Below are positions 53,378-62,726 of a stretch of 64,000 bases of DNA, one piece after another. Position 1 is the first letter of the stretch, and every line of letters begins with the position of its first letter. The DNA comes from CAVYXZ01 sp963772595 (GTDB lineage: Bacteria > Chloroflexota > Anaerolineae > Aggregatilineales > Phototrophicaceae), in assembly GCA_963772595.1 (NCBI GenBank), contig CAVYXZ010000007.1, positions 496,001-560,000 on the forward strand. Reading direction: 5' to 3'. Both the position numbers and the translations under genes were made by a program. A model generated the notes under the pieces. That model ran no database searches and had not been told where the DNA came from. It worked only from the letters and a program-made list of their open reading frames with translations.

Positions 53378-54436
53378 CAGATCGCATAAAACTTAAAGAC
53401 GGTACTTGTCTGGTAAGTCTCTCCGGGTCGCAGCGTGGTTGATGGATAGCCCGGCTGGTTAGGCGAATTCGGGGAAGTGCTGCGTCTCCAGACACAGCGC
53501 ATCGCCCTGCCGGTAGACCTTGCCGCTGGCCCCGACCAGGGTCGCATCCAGGAAGTTCGCTGTGTAGAACTGGATGCAAGGCTGAGTGGTGTGGACTTCC
53601 ATCACCCGCCCGGTTGTAGGGTCCAGGACCCGCGCCGCCAGCAGCATCGAGGTATCGCTGTAATCCGGGCGGTTCAAAACGAAATTGTGGTCGAAACCGC
53701 GCGAGATGGCGATCTGATAATGGCCGTCGCGCAGCCCCAGGTGAATCGGCTTGGGCAGGCGGAAATCAAAGGGTGTCCCGGCGACCTCGGCAGGCTCCCC
53801 GGTCGGGATCGCCACCGTATCAGTCGGCGAGAAACGGTCGGCGTTGAGCATGAGGATATGATCGCCAACCGGCCCACTACCCTCCCCGGCCAGATTGAAG
53901 TACGTGTGATTGGTCAGGTTGAGGACAGTGGCTTTGTCGGTCGTCGCCTGGTAGTCAATCGTGAACTCGTTCTGGTCGTTAAGCGTGTAGGTGACGGTGG
54001 TTTCCAGCGTGCCAGGATAGCCTTCTTCGCCATCCGGGCTGGTGTAATGCAGCGCCAGGCTCTCACCCTGCACCGATGCCGTCCAGATCTGCTTGTCGAA
54101 GCCCTTCAGGCCGCCGTGCAGATGTCCTGGCCCGTCATTCTTCGCCAGCGTATATTCGACACCGTCGAGCGTAAACTTCGCGTTGGCGATACGATTGGCA
54201 TAGCGTCCGGTGATGCAGCCAAAATACGGGCTGCGCTCCAGGTAATCGCCTAGCGAGTTGAAGCCCATGACCACGCTCTTGACCACGCCATCCCGATCCG
54301 GCACTTTGAGCGTGGTGATAATGCCGCCGTAGGTGATGATATGGACCTCAACGCCCCCGGCGCTGGTCAAGGTATATTCGTCAACGCTGCGTCCTTCCGG
54401 CGTGGTGCCGTAGGCCGCTTTCGTAATCGTTGCCAT
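53377..54436 (-). CDS. galM: Aldose 1-epimerase (galactose mutarotase), one frameshift
   Basis: About 353 residues, a beta-sandwich enzyme that interconverts alpha and beta anomers of aldoses. GGIITTLKVPDRDG, FGCITGRYANRIANAKFTLDG, GPGHLHGGLKGFDKQIW (catalytic His), LTNHTYFNLAGEGSG (second His) and HTTQPCIQFYTANFLD are family blocks. The frame stops early at HFPEFA. Removing one base near 53467 gives SPNQPGYPSTTLRPGETYQT, the standard GalM ending with its catalytic-side Glu before the P-N-x-P loop, and a stop at 53377 overlapping the next start. It is part of the run from Nudix to LuxR. Confidence 0.9.
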
Positions 54437-54495
54437 GAAACCCCCCGCGTGAATAGTAGTTTCCGGTATTATACCAAGTCCGCGCCGAACTGCGC

Positions 54496-54959
54496 CTATT
54501 CGAGCGGGTCGACTTCAGCCAGATAACGGTCGATAGGGTTGACCGGCCCCGTAACCGGACTCTGAAAATCCCAGAGCATGATCGCGCTGGCTTCTTCATT
54601 GGCCTCAAAGGGCGTCACCGTCTCCAGGTCGCAGCAATACAACAGGCCCAATTCGAGCCGTTCATCAGGCTGAAGCCGGAACTTCATCCAGCCGACATAA
54701 TCCACATGGGCCACCACCTGGCCGGTTTCTTCTTCGAGTTCGCGCCGGGCAGCATCGGCGGGGGCCTCGCCCACTTCGATTTTGCCGCCCGGCAGTTCCC
54801 AGACTTCGCGCCAGCGGTTGTAGATGAACAGACGTCTTGCCCTCGAAGCGGGCCAGCACCAGCGCCAGCGGCAGCGGAATCCCGCGTTCGGATTCCGGCA
54901 GCTCGCCCCGGCGAAATTCGAGCAGTGAGTTCGCCCTGCGGCGTCGTGATTAAACTCAT
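54496..54959 (-). CDS. Nudix hydrolase, two frameshifts
   Basis: About 154 residues once two extra bases (near 54926 and 54832) are removed. The corrected N-terminus reads MSLITTPQGEL, then EFRRGELPESERGIPLPLAL, then LFIYNRWREVWELPGGKIEV. The Nudix box is complete: GKIEVGEAPADAARRELEEE plus TGQ, with the REXXEE metal-binding core. It hydrolyses a nucleoside diphosphate linked to some group X. The specificity is unknown. It starts four bases after the aldo/keto reductase stop and is co-transcribed with it and galM. Confidence 0.82.
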
Positions 54960-54962
54960 GCC

Positions 54963-55946
54963 CTACCAGCGCTGATGAACCTGATCGCGCACATCCTGGT
55001 CGTAGATCTCGCGCAGCCGGGTCATGGTCGTCTCGCTCAACGGGGCCAGATCTGCCGCCGCGACATTGTCCTCGGCCTGGGCCGGGCGTTTCGCGCCAGG
55101 GATCGCGCAGGTCACCGCATCGAACATGAGAATCCAGCGCAGGGCGAACTGGGCCATCGTCGCGTCCGCGGGAACCAGCGGACGGATTTCCTCGACGGCA
55201 TCCAGCGCAGTCTCGTAATCGACGCCGGAGAAGGTCTCGCCGCGATCAAAGGATTCGCCGTGCCGGTTGAAATTACGGTGATCGTCCGCTGCGAAGGTGG
55301 TCTGACGGGTCATTTTGCCGGTCAGCAAGCCGCTCGACAGTGGGACTCGCGCCAGGATGCCGACCTGTTTGGCCTTCGCCTGTTCGAAAAACAGCCCTGC
55401 CGGGCGCTGGCGGAAGATGTTGAAGATGATCTGGACCGTCTCGACGTGAGGATATTCGATGGCCTTCAGCGCCTCTTCGACCTTCTCCACGCTCACGCCG
55501 TAGTGCTTGACCTTGCCTGCCTTGACCAGATCATCCAGCACACCAAACACCTCCGGCATGTAGTAGACCTCGGTCGGCGGGCAGTGAAGCTGCACCAGAT
55601 CCAGCGCCTCGACACCCAGGTTTTTCAGGCTGCGCTCGACGTAAGCGGTCATGTTCTCACGGTTGTAGCTCTCGGCCACGTGCGGATTAGCGCGGCGACC
55701 CATCTTGGTCGCCACGTAAACGGTCTCGCGGCGTTCCTTCAGCACCTGCCCGATCAGACGCTCGCTGCGGCCATCGCCGTAGACATCTGCCGTGTCGATA
55801 AAATTCACGCCCAGGTCAATCGCTCGATTGAGCGCCGCCAGCGATTCGGAATCATCCACATCGCCCCAGGACCCGCCAATCGCCCACGCGCCAAAGCTCA
55901 CTTCCGACACCTGCCAGCCGGTGCAGCCCAATGCTCGATAGTTCAT
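54963..55946 (-). CDS. Aldo/keto reductase
   Basis: About 327 residues from MNYRALGCTG, chosen because AGGAG lies nine bases upstream. A longer frame begins at 55988. NFIDTADVYGDGRSERLIGQVL has the catalytic Asp/Tyr, VYVATKMGRRANP the Lys, LVQLHCPPTEVYY the His, and TCAIPGAKRPAQAEDN the cofactor end. It resembles the oxidoreductases that act on sugars or aldehydes in Anaerolineae. It is the first gene of the minus-strand run AKR, Nudix, galM, membrane protein, LuxR, and is divergent from xylulokinase. Confidence 0.92.
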   Translation of the reverse strand: MNYRALGCTGWQVSEVSFGAWAIGGSWGDVDDSESLAALNRAIDLGVNFIDTADVYGDGRSERLIGQVLKERRETVYVATKMGRRANPHVAESYNRENMTAYVERSLKNLGVEALDLVQLHCPPTEVYYMPEVFGVLDDLVKAGKVKHYGVSVEKVEEALKAIEYPHVETVQIIFNIFRQRPAGLFFEQAKAKQVGILARVPLSSGLLTGKMTRQTTFAADDHRNFNRHGESFDRGETFSGVDYETALDAVEEIRPLVPADATMAQFALRWILMFDAVTCAIPGAKRPAQAEDNVAAADLAPLSETTMTRLREIYDQDVRDQVHQRW

Positions 55947-56016
55947 CGGAATACTCCTGTACATTTCTTCACAATACAATGATAACACAGCGTACCTGAT
56001 CCATTTCGCACCGCGC

Positions 56017-56045
56017 TTGACAGAATACTGTTTCGCGGCTTAACT
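56017..56045 (+). promoter_or_regulatory. Candidate promoter for xylulokinase
   Basis: A perfect TTGACA (56017-56022), a 17-base spacer and TTAACT (56040-56045) precede the kinase gene by 59 bases. The palindromic repeat at 56067-56090 would then lie in the untranslated leader. Confidence 0.45.
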
Positions 56046-56066
56046 CAGGGGAACGATGCGTTGTGC

Positions 56067-56090
56067 GGGCACAGCAGGCTGTGCCCCTAC
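56067..56090. repeat. REP-like palindrome upstream of xylulokinase
   Basis: GGGCACAGC-AGGCT-GTGCCCCTAC, nearly identical to the element at 26257-26277 including the trailing CCTAC. It lies in the presumed leader of the kinase gene and can form a nine-base-pair hairpin. Confidence 0.6.
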
Positions 56091-56104
56091 GATTACCTGG
56101 AACG

Positions 56105-57595
56105 ATGGGGATGTATCTACTCGGACTCGACATCGGTACCTCAAGCGTCAAGGCTCTGCTGCGAGACGTGGACAGCGGGACAATTCTAGCGCAGGCCAGC
56201 CAGGAGGTCCCGGTGCATCAGGACCGGCCCGGCTATGCCGAACAGGTCCCGGCCTACTGGTGGCAGGCAGCGGTCAACAGCGTCCGCGAGGCCATGCAGC
56301 GCGCCGGAGCCACCCCGAAGGGTCTGATCGGAATCGGACTCAGCGGGCAGATGCACGGCGTCATCTGCCTGAATGAGGCCCTCGAACCGCTGCGTCCCGC
56401 CATCATCTGGGCCGATGCGCGCAGCAGCGCCCAGGCCAGCGCACTGACGGCTCAGCTTGAGCATCTGGCGGCAGTCGCGCCCGGTCCACCCGCCGCAGGC
56501 TACATGGCCTCGACTCTGATGTGGCTGGCCGAACACGAGCCGGAGACGCTCAATTCGACCGCCGTCGTCTTGCTGCCCAAAGATTACCTGCGCCTGCGCC
56601 TGACCGGGGAAGCGGCTACCGATCCCAGCGACGCCGCGGCCACGTGGCTTTTCGACGTCGAATCGGGCGATTGGTCGCCTGCCCTGCTGGATGCCTGCGG
56701 CCTGGATTCGCGCATTTTGCCGCCGGTGCTGCCTTCGGATGCAATCGCCGGGACGCTGACCGCTAAAGCAGCGAAAGCGCTGGGTCTGCCCGCCGGAATC
56801 CCGGTCGTGACCGGCTGCGCCGATCAGGCAGCGGAGGCGCTGGGCTACGGCTTGATCGAACCGGGCCGCATCCTGACGACCATCGGCACGGGGGGACAGG
56901 TCTTCATGCCCCTGACACAGCCGCTGCGTGACCCGCAGATGCGCTGCTCGGTCTACAACCATGCCATGAGCGGGCGCTGGTATGCGGCGGCGGCGATCCT
57001 CTCCGGCGGGCTGGCGCTGCGCTGGCTGCGCGATCTCTTTGGCCTGAACGACTACGCTCATCTATCCCAACTGGCAGCGGAGGTCCCCAGGGGCGCGCAA
57101 GGGCTGGTCTTTCTGCCCTATCTGGCCGGGGAACGCACGCCGCACCTGGATCCGCAGGCCAGCGGCATGTTCCTGGGCCTGCGCCTCTACCACCAGCGCG
57201 GGCATCTGGCGCGAGCGGTGATGGAGGGTGTCTGCTTCGCCATGCGCGACTGCCTGGACCTCGTGAGCAGCCTGCATGACGGCCCGGTGGAGATCATCGC
57301 TTCCGGTGGCGCGGCGACCTCGCCAGTCTGGCAGCAGATTCAGGCCGACATTTACGAACATCCCCTGCTGCTGGGACATGGCGAGCATCACGCCTGTGTG
57401 GGCGCGGCCTTGCTGGCCGGGGTCGGCGCGGGAGTTTATAGCAGTATCGAGGAGGCCGTGCAGCAGATTCCTCGCAGCAGCACGGTCGTGACGCCGGATT
57501 CTGAGAGTGCCGCCTTCTATGCCGAGCGCCGCGAACTCTACCGCAGCCTCTACCCCACGCTGCGCGACGCCATGCACCGGCTCAGCGAATCGTGA
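56105..57595 (+). CDS. xylB: Xylulokinase (FGGY family)
   Basis: A 496-residue sugar kinase from MGMYLLGLDIGTSS. The frame is open earlier but that lies in the repeat. LGLDIGTSSVKALL is the first phosphate loop, GLSGQMHGVICLNEAL the xylulose-binding block, WADARSSAQASAL follows, and VTGCADQAAEALGYG, TIGTGGQVF, LPYLAGERTPHLDPQASG and IIASGGAATSPVWQQIQAD complete the FGGY set. These point to D-xylulose phosphorylation feeding the pentose phosphate route. No xylose isomerase is seen next to it. The last 14 bases overlap the convergent glycosyltransferase gene. Confidence 0.93.
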   Translation: MGMYLLGLDIGTSSVKALLRDVDSGTILAQASQEVPVHQDRPGYAEQVPAYWWQAAVNSVREAMQRAGATPKGLIGIGLSGQMHGVICLNEALEPLRPAIIWADARSSAQASALTAQLEHLAAVAPGPPAAGYMASTLMWLAEHEPETLNSTAVVLLPKDYLRLRLTGEAATDPSDAAATWLFDVESGDWSPALLDACGLDSRILPPVLPSDAIAGTLTAKAAKALGLPAGIPVVTGCADQAAEALGYGLIEPGRILTTIGTGGQVFMPLTQPLRDPQMRCSVYNHAMSGRWYAAAAILSGGLALRWLRDLFGLNDYAHLSQLAAEVPRGAQGLVFLPYLAGERTPHLDPQASGMFLGLRLYHQRGHLARAVMEGVCFAMRDCLDLVSSLHDGPVEIIASGGAATSPVWQQIQADIYEHPLLLGHGEHHACVGAALLAGVGAGVYSSIEEAVQQIPRSSTVVTPDSESAAFYAERRELYRSLYPTLRDAMHRLSES

Positions 57596-60198
57596 TCGTC
57601 CCCAACGTCAGAAAATCCTGTCCGTCCGCCACCGGAATACGCTGACCTGTCAGCGGATCGTACATGCCTGCAATTAGAGTCGCCTCGCCGCGGTGCAGCC
57701 AGATCGTTGAAAGTCAGATCGTGCGGATCCACGATGTATTCGCCGCTGCGCCAGCCGGTCGTCGGGCGCTGCCCCTGCGCGGGCTGCGAATCACTCTGCG
57801 CAATGAGGCGGCCCTCACTGTTCAGAAGCTGGACGAAAACGGTGTAGGCGGTCTCAGCGGGCGCGTCCCCGGCCTGCCAGACCAGCGTCACGTGAGCAGC
57901 GGCGTCCAAATCCACCTCACCGACCGTGTAACCCAGCAGGCGCGCCACCTGCCCCAGCGGCTGATCGACCGGGACGGCAAAGTCCGGCTCCTCGGCCTGC
58001 GATGGCAGCGCCTCTACCTGGAATTGGGCCAATATGTCACTGTCGGGCAGCAGAATCTGCGCCGGGCCAGCTTGCGTGTCCGGCGGAATGACGAGCGTCC
58101 GCCGGTCGAGCGTAATGTCATCGTGAAGGTCCACATGGCTGCGCAGCGCCCAGCCTGCGTCACCGACCCGAATCGTCAGGTCGGGCAGCGGCCCATTCCC
58201 CTGCCACAACAGTTCAAGCGCCAGAGTTTGCCCCGCCTGCACCGAGTCCGGTATGGAGTTCATGCGCCAGCAGGGTCAGATCGTCCGACACTGGCAGATC
58301 GACGCGCACCGGCAGCGTCGTCTCGCGTCCGCTTGCCAGCCACTCGGCCCCCGGCAGCAGCTTCCACTGATCCAGCGGCAAATCCTTGCCCAGCACATGC
58401 CCCTCGGCGTCGAGCATGTCGTAACCGGATGGCGCGCTGTCATCGTAGACGCGCAGCAGCACATCGTAATCGCCCGGCGGCAGCCCGTATGGCGCGCGCA
58501 GCAGGGCATAGGCGGTCAGTGTCTCGCCCGGCGCAGCACTGGAGGTCAGGCGCTGGTTGGCCGTAGCGAAGATCACGTCCTGGCTGAGAATCTCCCAGCC
58601 GCTGGCATCACGCAGGCTCACCACCAGATGCAGGTCGCTCGTTATGGACTGATTGACACGCAGCGTCACCGGCAGACACAGCGCCTCGTCTGCCCGGCGC
58701 GTTTGGACCACCCCGGCACTGACGAGCGTGGCGATAGTCTGGCCCTCGGCTATGATCGGCTGGTCGAGCGGCTGCATCTGCGGCAGGCTGAGCGTCACAT
58801 CGCTGAACAGCAGATTGCTCATGCCGTACACCGTGTGTTCGATGGGCAGATCAGCCCGGCCATTGCTGTACAGACAGTTGAGCATCCCCCGGAAATCGGC
58901 CCGCTGCGTATACCAGACATTGAGCGCCACGTTGCCACTGTGCGGCAGCAGATCGACTATATCGGCCAGGCCGCCGCCCTCCGGCAGCGTGACTCGCCGC
59001 GCTTCGACACTCAGCCGGTCCCAGTAGTAGAGCAGATCATAGCGGTCGGCATAGGACCAGTCCAGCACGGTATCGCCCGCACCCAATGTGTCGGCGTAAT
59101 ACTGGACCATGCCGCGCGCGTCGTCATGCTGGTAAGCCGGGTTCTGCGCCGCCGCCATGTCGATCAGCAGCAGCGCCGTGAAGCCGCCCAGCGCCGCCGC
59201 CGCCATACGTCCCGGCAAGCGCGCCAGGCCCGCCCCCAGGGCCACCAGCAGCAGCGGCACGATCATCACCAGATAACGCCCGTGCAGCGGATTGCCGATC
59301 AGCGCCAGGCCCAGCAGCAGCCCGGCGGTCAGTAACAGGACATGCAGCAGGAACCAGCCCGCGCCGCCGCCAGGGGATCAGCAGAACCGCCAGAATCAGC
59401 GTCAGAATCGCCAGCACGAAGACGCCCGGCTCGCGCCAGACCATCTCCCAGGGGCCGGTCCAGAAGCCCTGCCACAGACCCGCCAGCATCGGCAGAGAAA
59501 GCTGCGGCCCGCTCTGCACAGCGCTGTTGGCCGCGCTGATGTTCAGGAAGCGGTTCAACCAGGGCAGCCACAACAGGCCAACCCCCACCTGCCCGATGAT
59601 CCACAGCCGCCAGTCCGGCTGTTTGAGGCTCCGGCGGCGCAGCCAGACCAGCAGAGTCACGCCATTGATCCACAGCACGACCGCAGGCCCGGTGTTGTGA
59701 GCATAGAGCAGACCCAGTTCGGCCAGCCAGAGCATGAGCCAGGCCCAGCGGCGCGGCTGGCGAATCAGATGCTGCCAGGCCAGCGCCAGCAGCAGCACCA
59801 GCACAGCCAGCAGCGTATACATGCGTGCTTCCTGCGAGGCCCACCACAGCAGCGGTGAAAGCGCGGTCAAGCGTCGCCGCGTAGTATCCGGCACGCGGGC
59901 CAAAACTCTGCCGGGCCAGCCGGTAAGCCAGCGGAATCGTCAGCAGGCCCAGCAGCAGCGAGACGACGCGCAGCGAAAAAGCGCTGTCGCCCAGGCCGCG
60001 CGCGCTGAGGTTCAGCAGTAGATAGTAGAGCGGCGGGTTGGTCGGATCGGCCTCAACAGCGGCTTGCAGCGTAGGCTGAACTGCCGCAAAGGCCGACCAG
60101 CCTTCGTCGAACCAGATGCTCTGGGGTCTGATATAATAGAGTCGTGTCCCTGCCGCCAGCAGGAGGATCAACAGGAGGCTGTACCGGTGGACGCGCAT
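57582..60198 (-). pseudogene. GT39-type membrane glycosyltransferase, four frameshifts
   Basis: About 870 residues when joined. The N-terminus has a first helix, then IRPQSIWFDEGWSAFAAVQ with the Asp/Glu of GT-C enzymes and NPPLYYLLLNLSARG, typical of the dolichyl-phosphate-mannose/ArnT-like family. Some ten helices follow. WGWFLLHVLLL-type and NPLHGRYLVMIVPLL helices lead to a large C-terminal extracytoplasmic beta-rich part of about 480 residues. Extra bases lie near 59872, 59363, 58265 and 57703. Each correction rejoins the protein, which ends GMYDPLTGQRIPVADGQDF at 57582. It would transfer sugar from a lipid carrier outside the membrane. The acceptor is unknown. Confidence 0.78.
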
Positions 60199-60238
60199 GG
60201 TCTCAAGCTTAACATTGGCGGCTGCAATCGGAAAGGAC

Positions 60239-60268
60239 TTGCATCGTGTACAATCCTCACTGTAGAAT
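60239..60268 (+). promoter_or_regulatory. Candidate promoter for the FHA gene
   Basis: TTGCAT (60239-60244), an 18-base spacer and TAGAAT (60263-60268) lie 40 bases before the FHA start, in the divergent gap with the glycosyltransferase gene. The match is fair, not strong. Confidence 0.35.
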
Positions 60269-60307
60269 AAACGAAGACCTTAGGCTTGCGTCGAGAAAAG
60301 TGCCAGT

Positions 60308-61306
60308 ATGACTGACGATATAGTAATCAGCAAAGAGAAACTAAAGACTTTACTTAAGGCGGCTCACAGCGCGTATCAAAAAGAGGCCAAGCCCCCGGCC
60401 ACTGTCGACAGCACCTGGGTTGATTGGTACGTCAATTACGTCGTGGAAAAGCTGAACAAGGATTCTGAAGCGGCTCCTGCCCCTGAAAACGCTGCCGCAA
60501 CCACCGGGCTGCCGGATACCTCAACGCTGGAAGACCCATCGGCCAGTGCTGCCGAGGAGGCCAAGAAGGCCACAACTGAGGCGGCCAGCACAAAAGAGGG
60601 GGTTAACGGCAAAGCCGCTGAGGTGACGACCGCCAATTCCGATTCCGATAAACACGAGACCCTGGTGCAGGGCAAATCCGAATCCGAGGCTGCCGCAGCG
60701 CCGCCCTCCAAGACTGAGCCTGATCTGGGCACCTTACAGGTCTGCCCGACCTGTGCCCATCGCAACCGGCCCGGCGTGCTGCTGTGCGAAAACTGCGGCA
60801 CCAACCTGCTCACCGGCCAGCAGTCCGGCGTAGGGACGCGCGATCTGCGGGCGGAACCGGCTGCTGAATCGGCCCCGGACGCTGTCAAAGCTGCGGCTGC
60901 CGCACGTGCAGTCCTGGAAGAAAATCACGACGCGGTCAAGACCGCCGGTACGGGCAGCTTCTCTAAAGAGATGTATCTGCGCATCGAGATTGACGGTGGG
61001 CCGGACCCGATCATCATCAAGCCCAAATCTGAGGACATGATTCTGGGACGCCGCGACCCGACGACCGGCGCAACGCCGGAGGTCGATCTGACCGCCTATG
61101 CGGGCTATCGGATGGGGGTCAGCCGCCGCCACGCCTCACTGGCGCTGGAAAACGACCAGCTCAATCTGTGGGACCTGGGCAGCAGCAACGGGACCTTCAT
61201 CAACGGCACGCGCCTCACACCGCATCAGCCTAACCCGCTGCGCGATGGCGATGAGGTCCGCCTGGGGCAGATGGTGATTCACCTGTTCTTCCAGAAAAAC
61301 GCCTGA
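60308..61306 (+). CDS. FHA domain protein with zinc ribbon
   Basis: A 332-residue protein in three parts. Residues 1-130 start with a short helical segment (LKTLLKAAHSAYQKEAKPPA) and then a low-complexity Ala/Glu/Ser-rich linker. Residues 145-170 are a zinc ribbon (CPTCAHRNRPGVLLCENCG). Residues 225-332 are a forkhead-associated domain with LGRRDPTTG, MGVSRRHASLAL and LWDLGSSNGTFINGTRL, the phosphothreonine-binding set of Arg, Ser-Arg-His and Asn. It should read Ser/Thr kinase signals in the cytoplasm. No kinase is in the window. Its TGA abuts the stop of the convergent roadblock gene. Confidence 0.9.
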   Translation: MTDDIVISKEKLKTLLKAAHSAYQKEAKPPATVDSTWVDWYVNYVVEKLNKDSEAAPAPENAAATTGLPDTSTLEDPSASAAEEAKKATTEAASTKEGVNGKAAEVTTANSDSDKHETLVQGKSESEAAAAPPSKTEPDLGTLQVCPTCAHRNRPGVLLCENCGTNLLTGQQSGVGTRDLRAEPAAESAPDAVKAAAAARAVLEENHDAVKTAGTGSFSKEMYLRIEIDGGPDPIIIKPKSEDMILGRRDPTTGATPEVDLTAYAGYRMGVSRRHASLALENDQLNLWDLGSSNGTFINGTRLTPHQPNPLRDGDEVRLGQMVIHLFFQKNA

Positions 61307-61708
61307 TCAGGCCAGAATTCCCGCGACATCGGCTGCCGCTTTGCGGACTGCAAAGAGGACCTTCCCTAGCTGAGCATCCCGCCGGACCAGCACCGCCAGC
61401 GAGGCCCGCGCCCCTGCCGGATACACTACCATCGTGCCTTCTTCCGCCTCGATAAGCAGCCGTTCTAATTCCCCTTGCGCCAGGCGTTTCAGGGTCCGGT
61501 CGGCCAGGCCGATTAACGTGGCCGACATCGCCGCCACCTGCGGGCTGCTGGTGGGGTTCTCGTGAGGATTATCCTCGTCGCTCGGCGGAAAGGCCGAGAC
61601 CAGCAGGCCATCAATATTGACCACCACCGAGGCGCGCACCCCATCGACCGCGATGTGCAGTTGCTTGAGGGTGCTCTCGAGTTGGTCGTCACGATACTGT
61701 TGAGCCAT
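61307..61708 (-). CDS. Roadblock/LC7 domain protein
   Basis: A 133-residue single-domain protein of the roadblock/MglB type. VDGVRASVVVNIDGLLVSAFP is the first strand-turn, VAAMSATLIGLADRTLKRLAQGELERLLIEAEEGTMVVYPAG the central helix and strands, and ASLAVLVRRDAQLGKVLFAVRKAAADVA the last part. Such proteins bind and regulate small Ras-like GTPases such as MglA in polarity and signalling. No GTPase gene is in the window. Stop codons of this gene and the FHA gene are adjacent (TGATCA). Confidence 0.88.
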   Translation of the reverse strand: MAQQYRDDQLESTLKQLHIAVDGVRASVVVNIDGLLVSAFPPSDEDNPHENPTSSPQVAAMSATLIGLADRTLKRLAQGELERLLIEAEEGTMVVYPAGARASLAVLVRRDAQLGKVLFAVRKAAADVAGILA

Positions 61709-61775
61709 ACAACCTCTTCTTCATGGTATCGGTCGTAGTATAACCGTAATATGCGCGGGACGCTCCTGTTCCAGT

Positions 61776-62510
61776 TTAGAGATTATCATTTTCATTTGCA
61801 AATTCAGCCAGCCAATATTGCTCCGTTTCGCTCAAAGCGGCGCTGAACAGGAGGTCTGGCCGCCGCTGCCAGGTCCGCCGCAGCCCTTCGCGCCGCCGCC
61901 AGGTGTCAATCTTATCGTGGTCGCCATCTTGCAGCACCTGCGGTACGGGCAGCCCGCGAAAGACCGCCGGGCGCGTGTAATGCGGTCCTTCCAGGATTCC
62001 GCCGGCGTGGCTGTCGCTGTCCGCCGCGCCTTCTGCCCCCAACAGGCCGGGAATCTGGCGCAGCGTCGCGTCCATGACGACCATCGCCGCCAGTTCGCCG
62101 CCGGTCAGCACGTAATCGCCAATGCTGATCTCGTCCGTAATCACCAGTTCGCGCACGCGGTCGTCCACGCCTTCGTAATGCCCACAGACCAGCATCAGCC
62201 GCTCGTGCTGGGCCAGTTCGCGCGCGATGGAATCGGAAAACACGCGGCCCTGCGGCGACATCAGGACAACCGGCGTGCCCGGCTGCGCCAGTGCCTCAAC
62301 CGCCCGCACCAGCACATCCGCCCGCATAATCATACCCCCACCGCCGCCATAAGGCGTATCGTCCACCTTATGGTGCTTATCCAGCGCATAGTCGCGGATA
62401 TCATGCACATGCAGATCCAGCAAGCCGCGATCCTGCGCTTTCCACATCATGCTGGCGTTCATCGGGCCATCGAACATGCCTGGAAAGAGGGTCAAAACAT
62501 CTATTTGCAT
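61776..62510 (-). CDS. trmD: tRNA (guanine(37)-N1)-methyltransferase
   Basis: About 244 residues from MQIDVLTLFPGMFDGPM. A longer frame begins at 62537 but lacks conservation. A knotted SPOUT methyltransferase that adds a methyl group to G37 of tRNAs, preventing +1 frameshifts. DDTPYGGGGGMIMRADVL, VLMSPQGRVFSDSIARELA, LMLVCGHYEGVDDRV and ISIGDYVLTGGELAAMVVMDA are the cofactor knot and signature. The DSHAGGILEGPHYTRPAVFRG region holds the catalytic Asp. It does not sit with rpsP or rplS here. Confidence 0.95.
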   Translation of the reverse strand: MQIDVLTLFPGMFDGPMNASMMWKAQDRGLLDLHVHDIRDYALDKHHKVDDTPYGGGGGMIMRADVLVRAVEALAQPGTPVVLMSPQGRVFSDSIARELAQHERLMLVCGHYEGVDDRVRELVITDEISIGDYVLTGGELAAMVVMDATLRQIPGLLGAEGAADSDSHAGGILEGPHYTRPAVFRGLPVPQVLQDGDHDKIDTWRRREGLRRTWQRRPDLLFSAALSETEQYWLAEFANENDNL

Positions 62511-62726
62511 GGCAGCAGCATTCTCAACACCGCGCATATCCGCATAATGCTTAGCTTCCGGTTTTTAACCGGGGCGAGCGCGTTCAGATCCCTTATTATA
62601 GCCCTTCGCTCATTAAGACATGCCTCAAGGGTGGACTAAGGTACTGCTTAAGGAATAGGACCAGTAGTGGGGGACAAACGCAGCAGCTTAGTGTATGATG
62701 AAGTTCTATATGGTTTGAGGGCCAGT

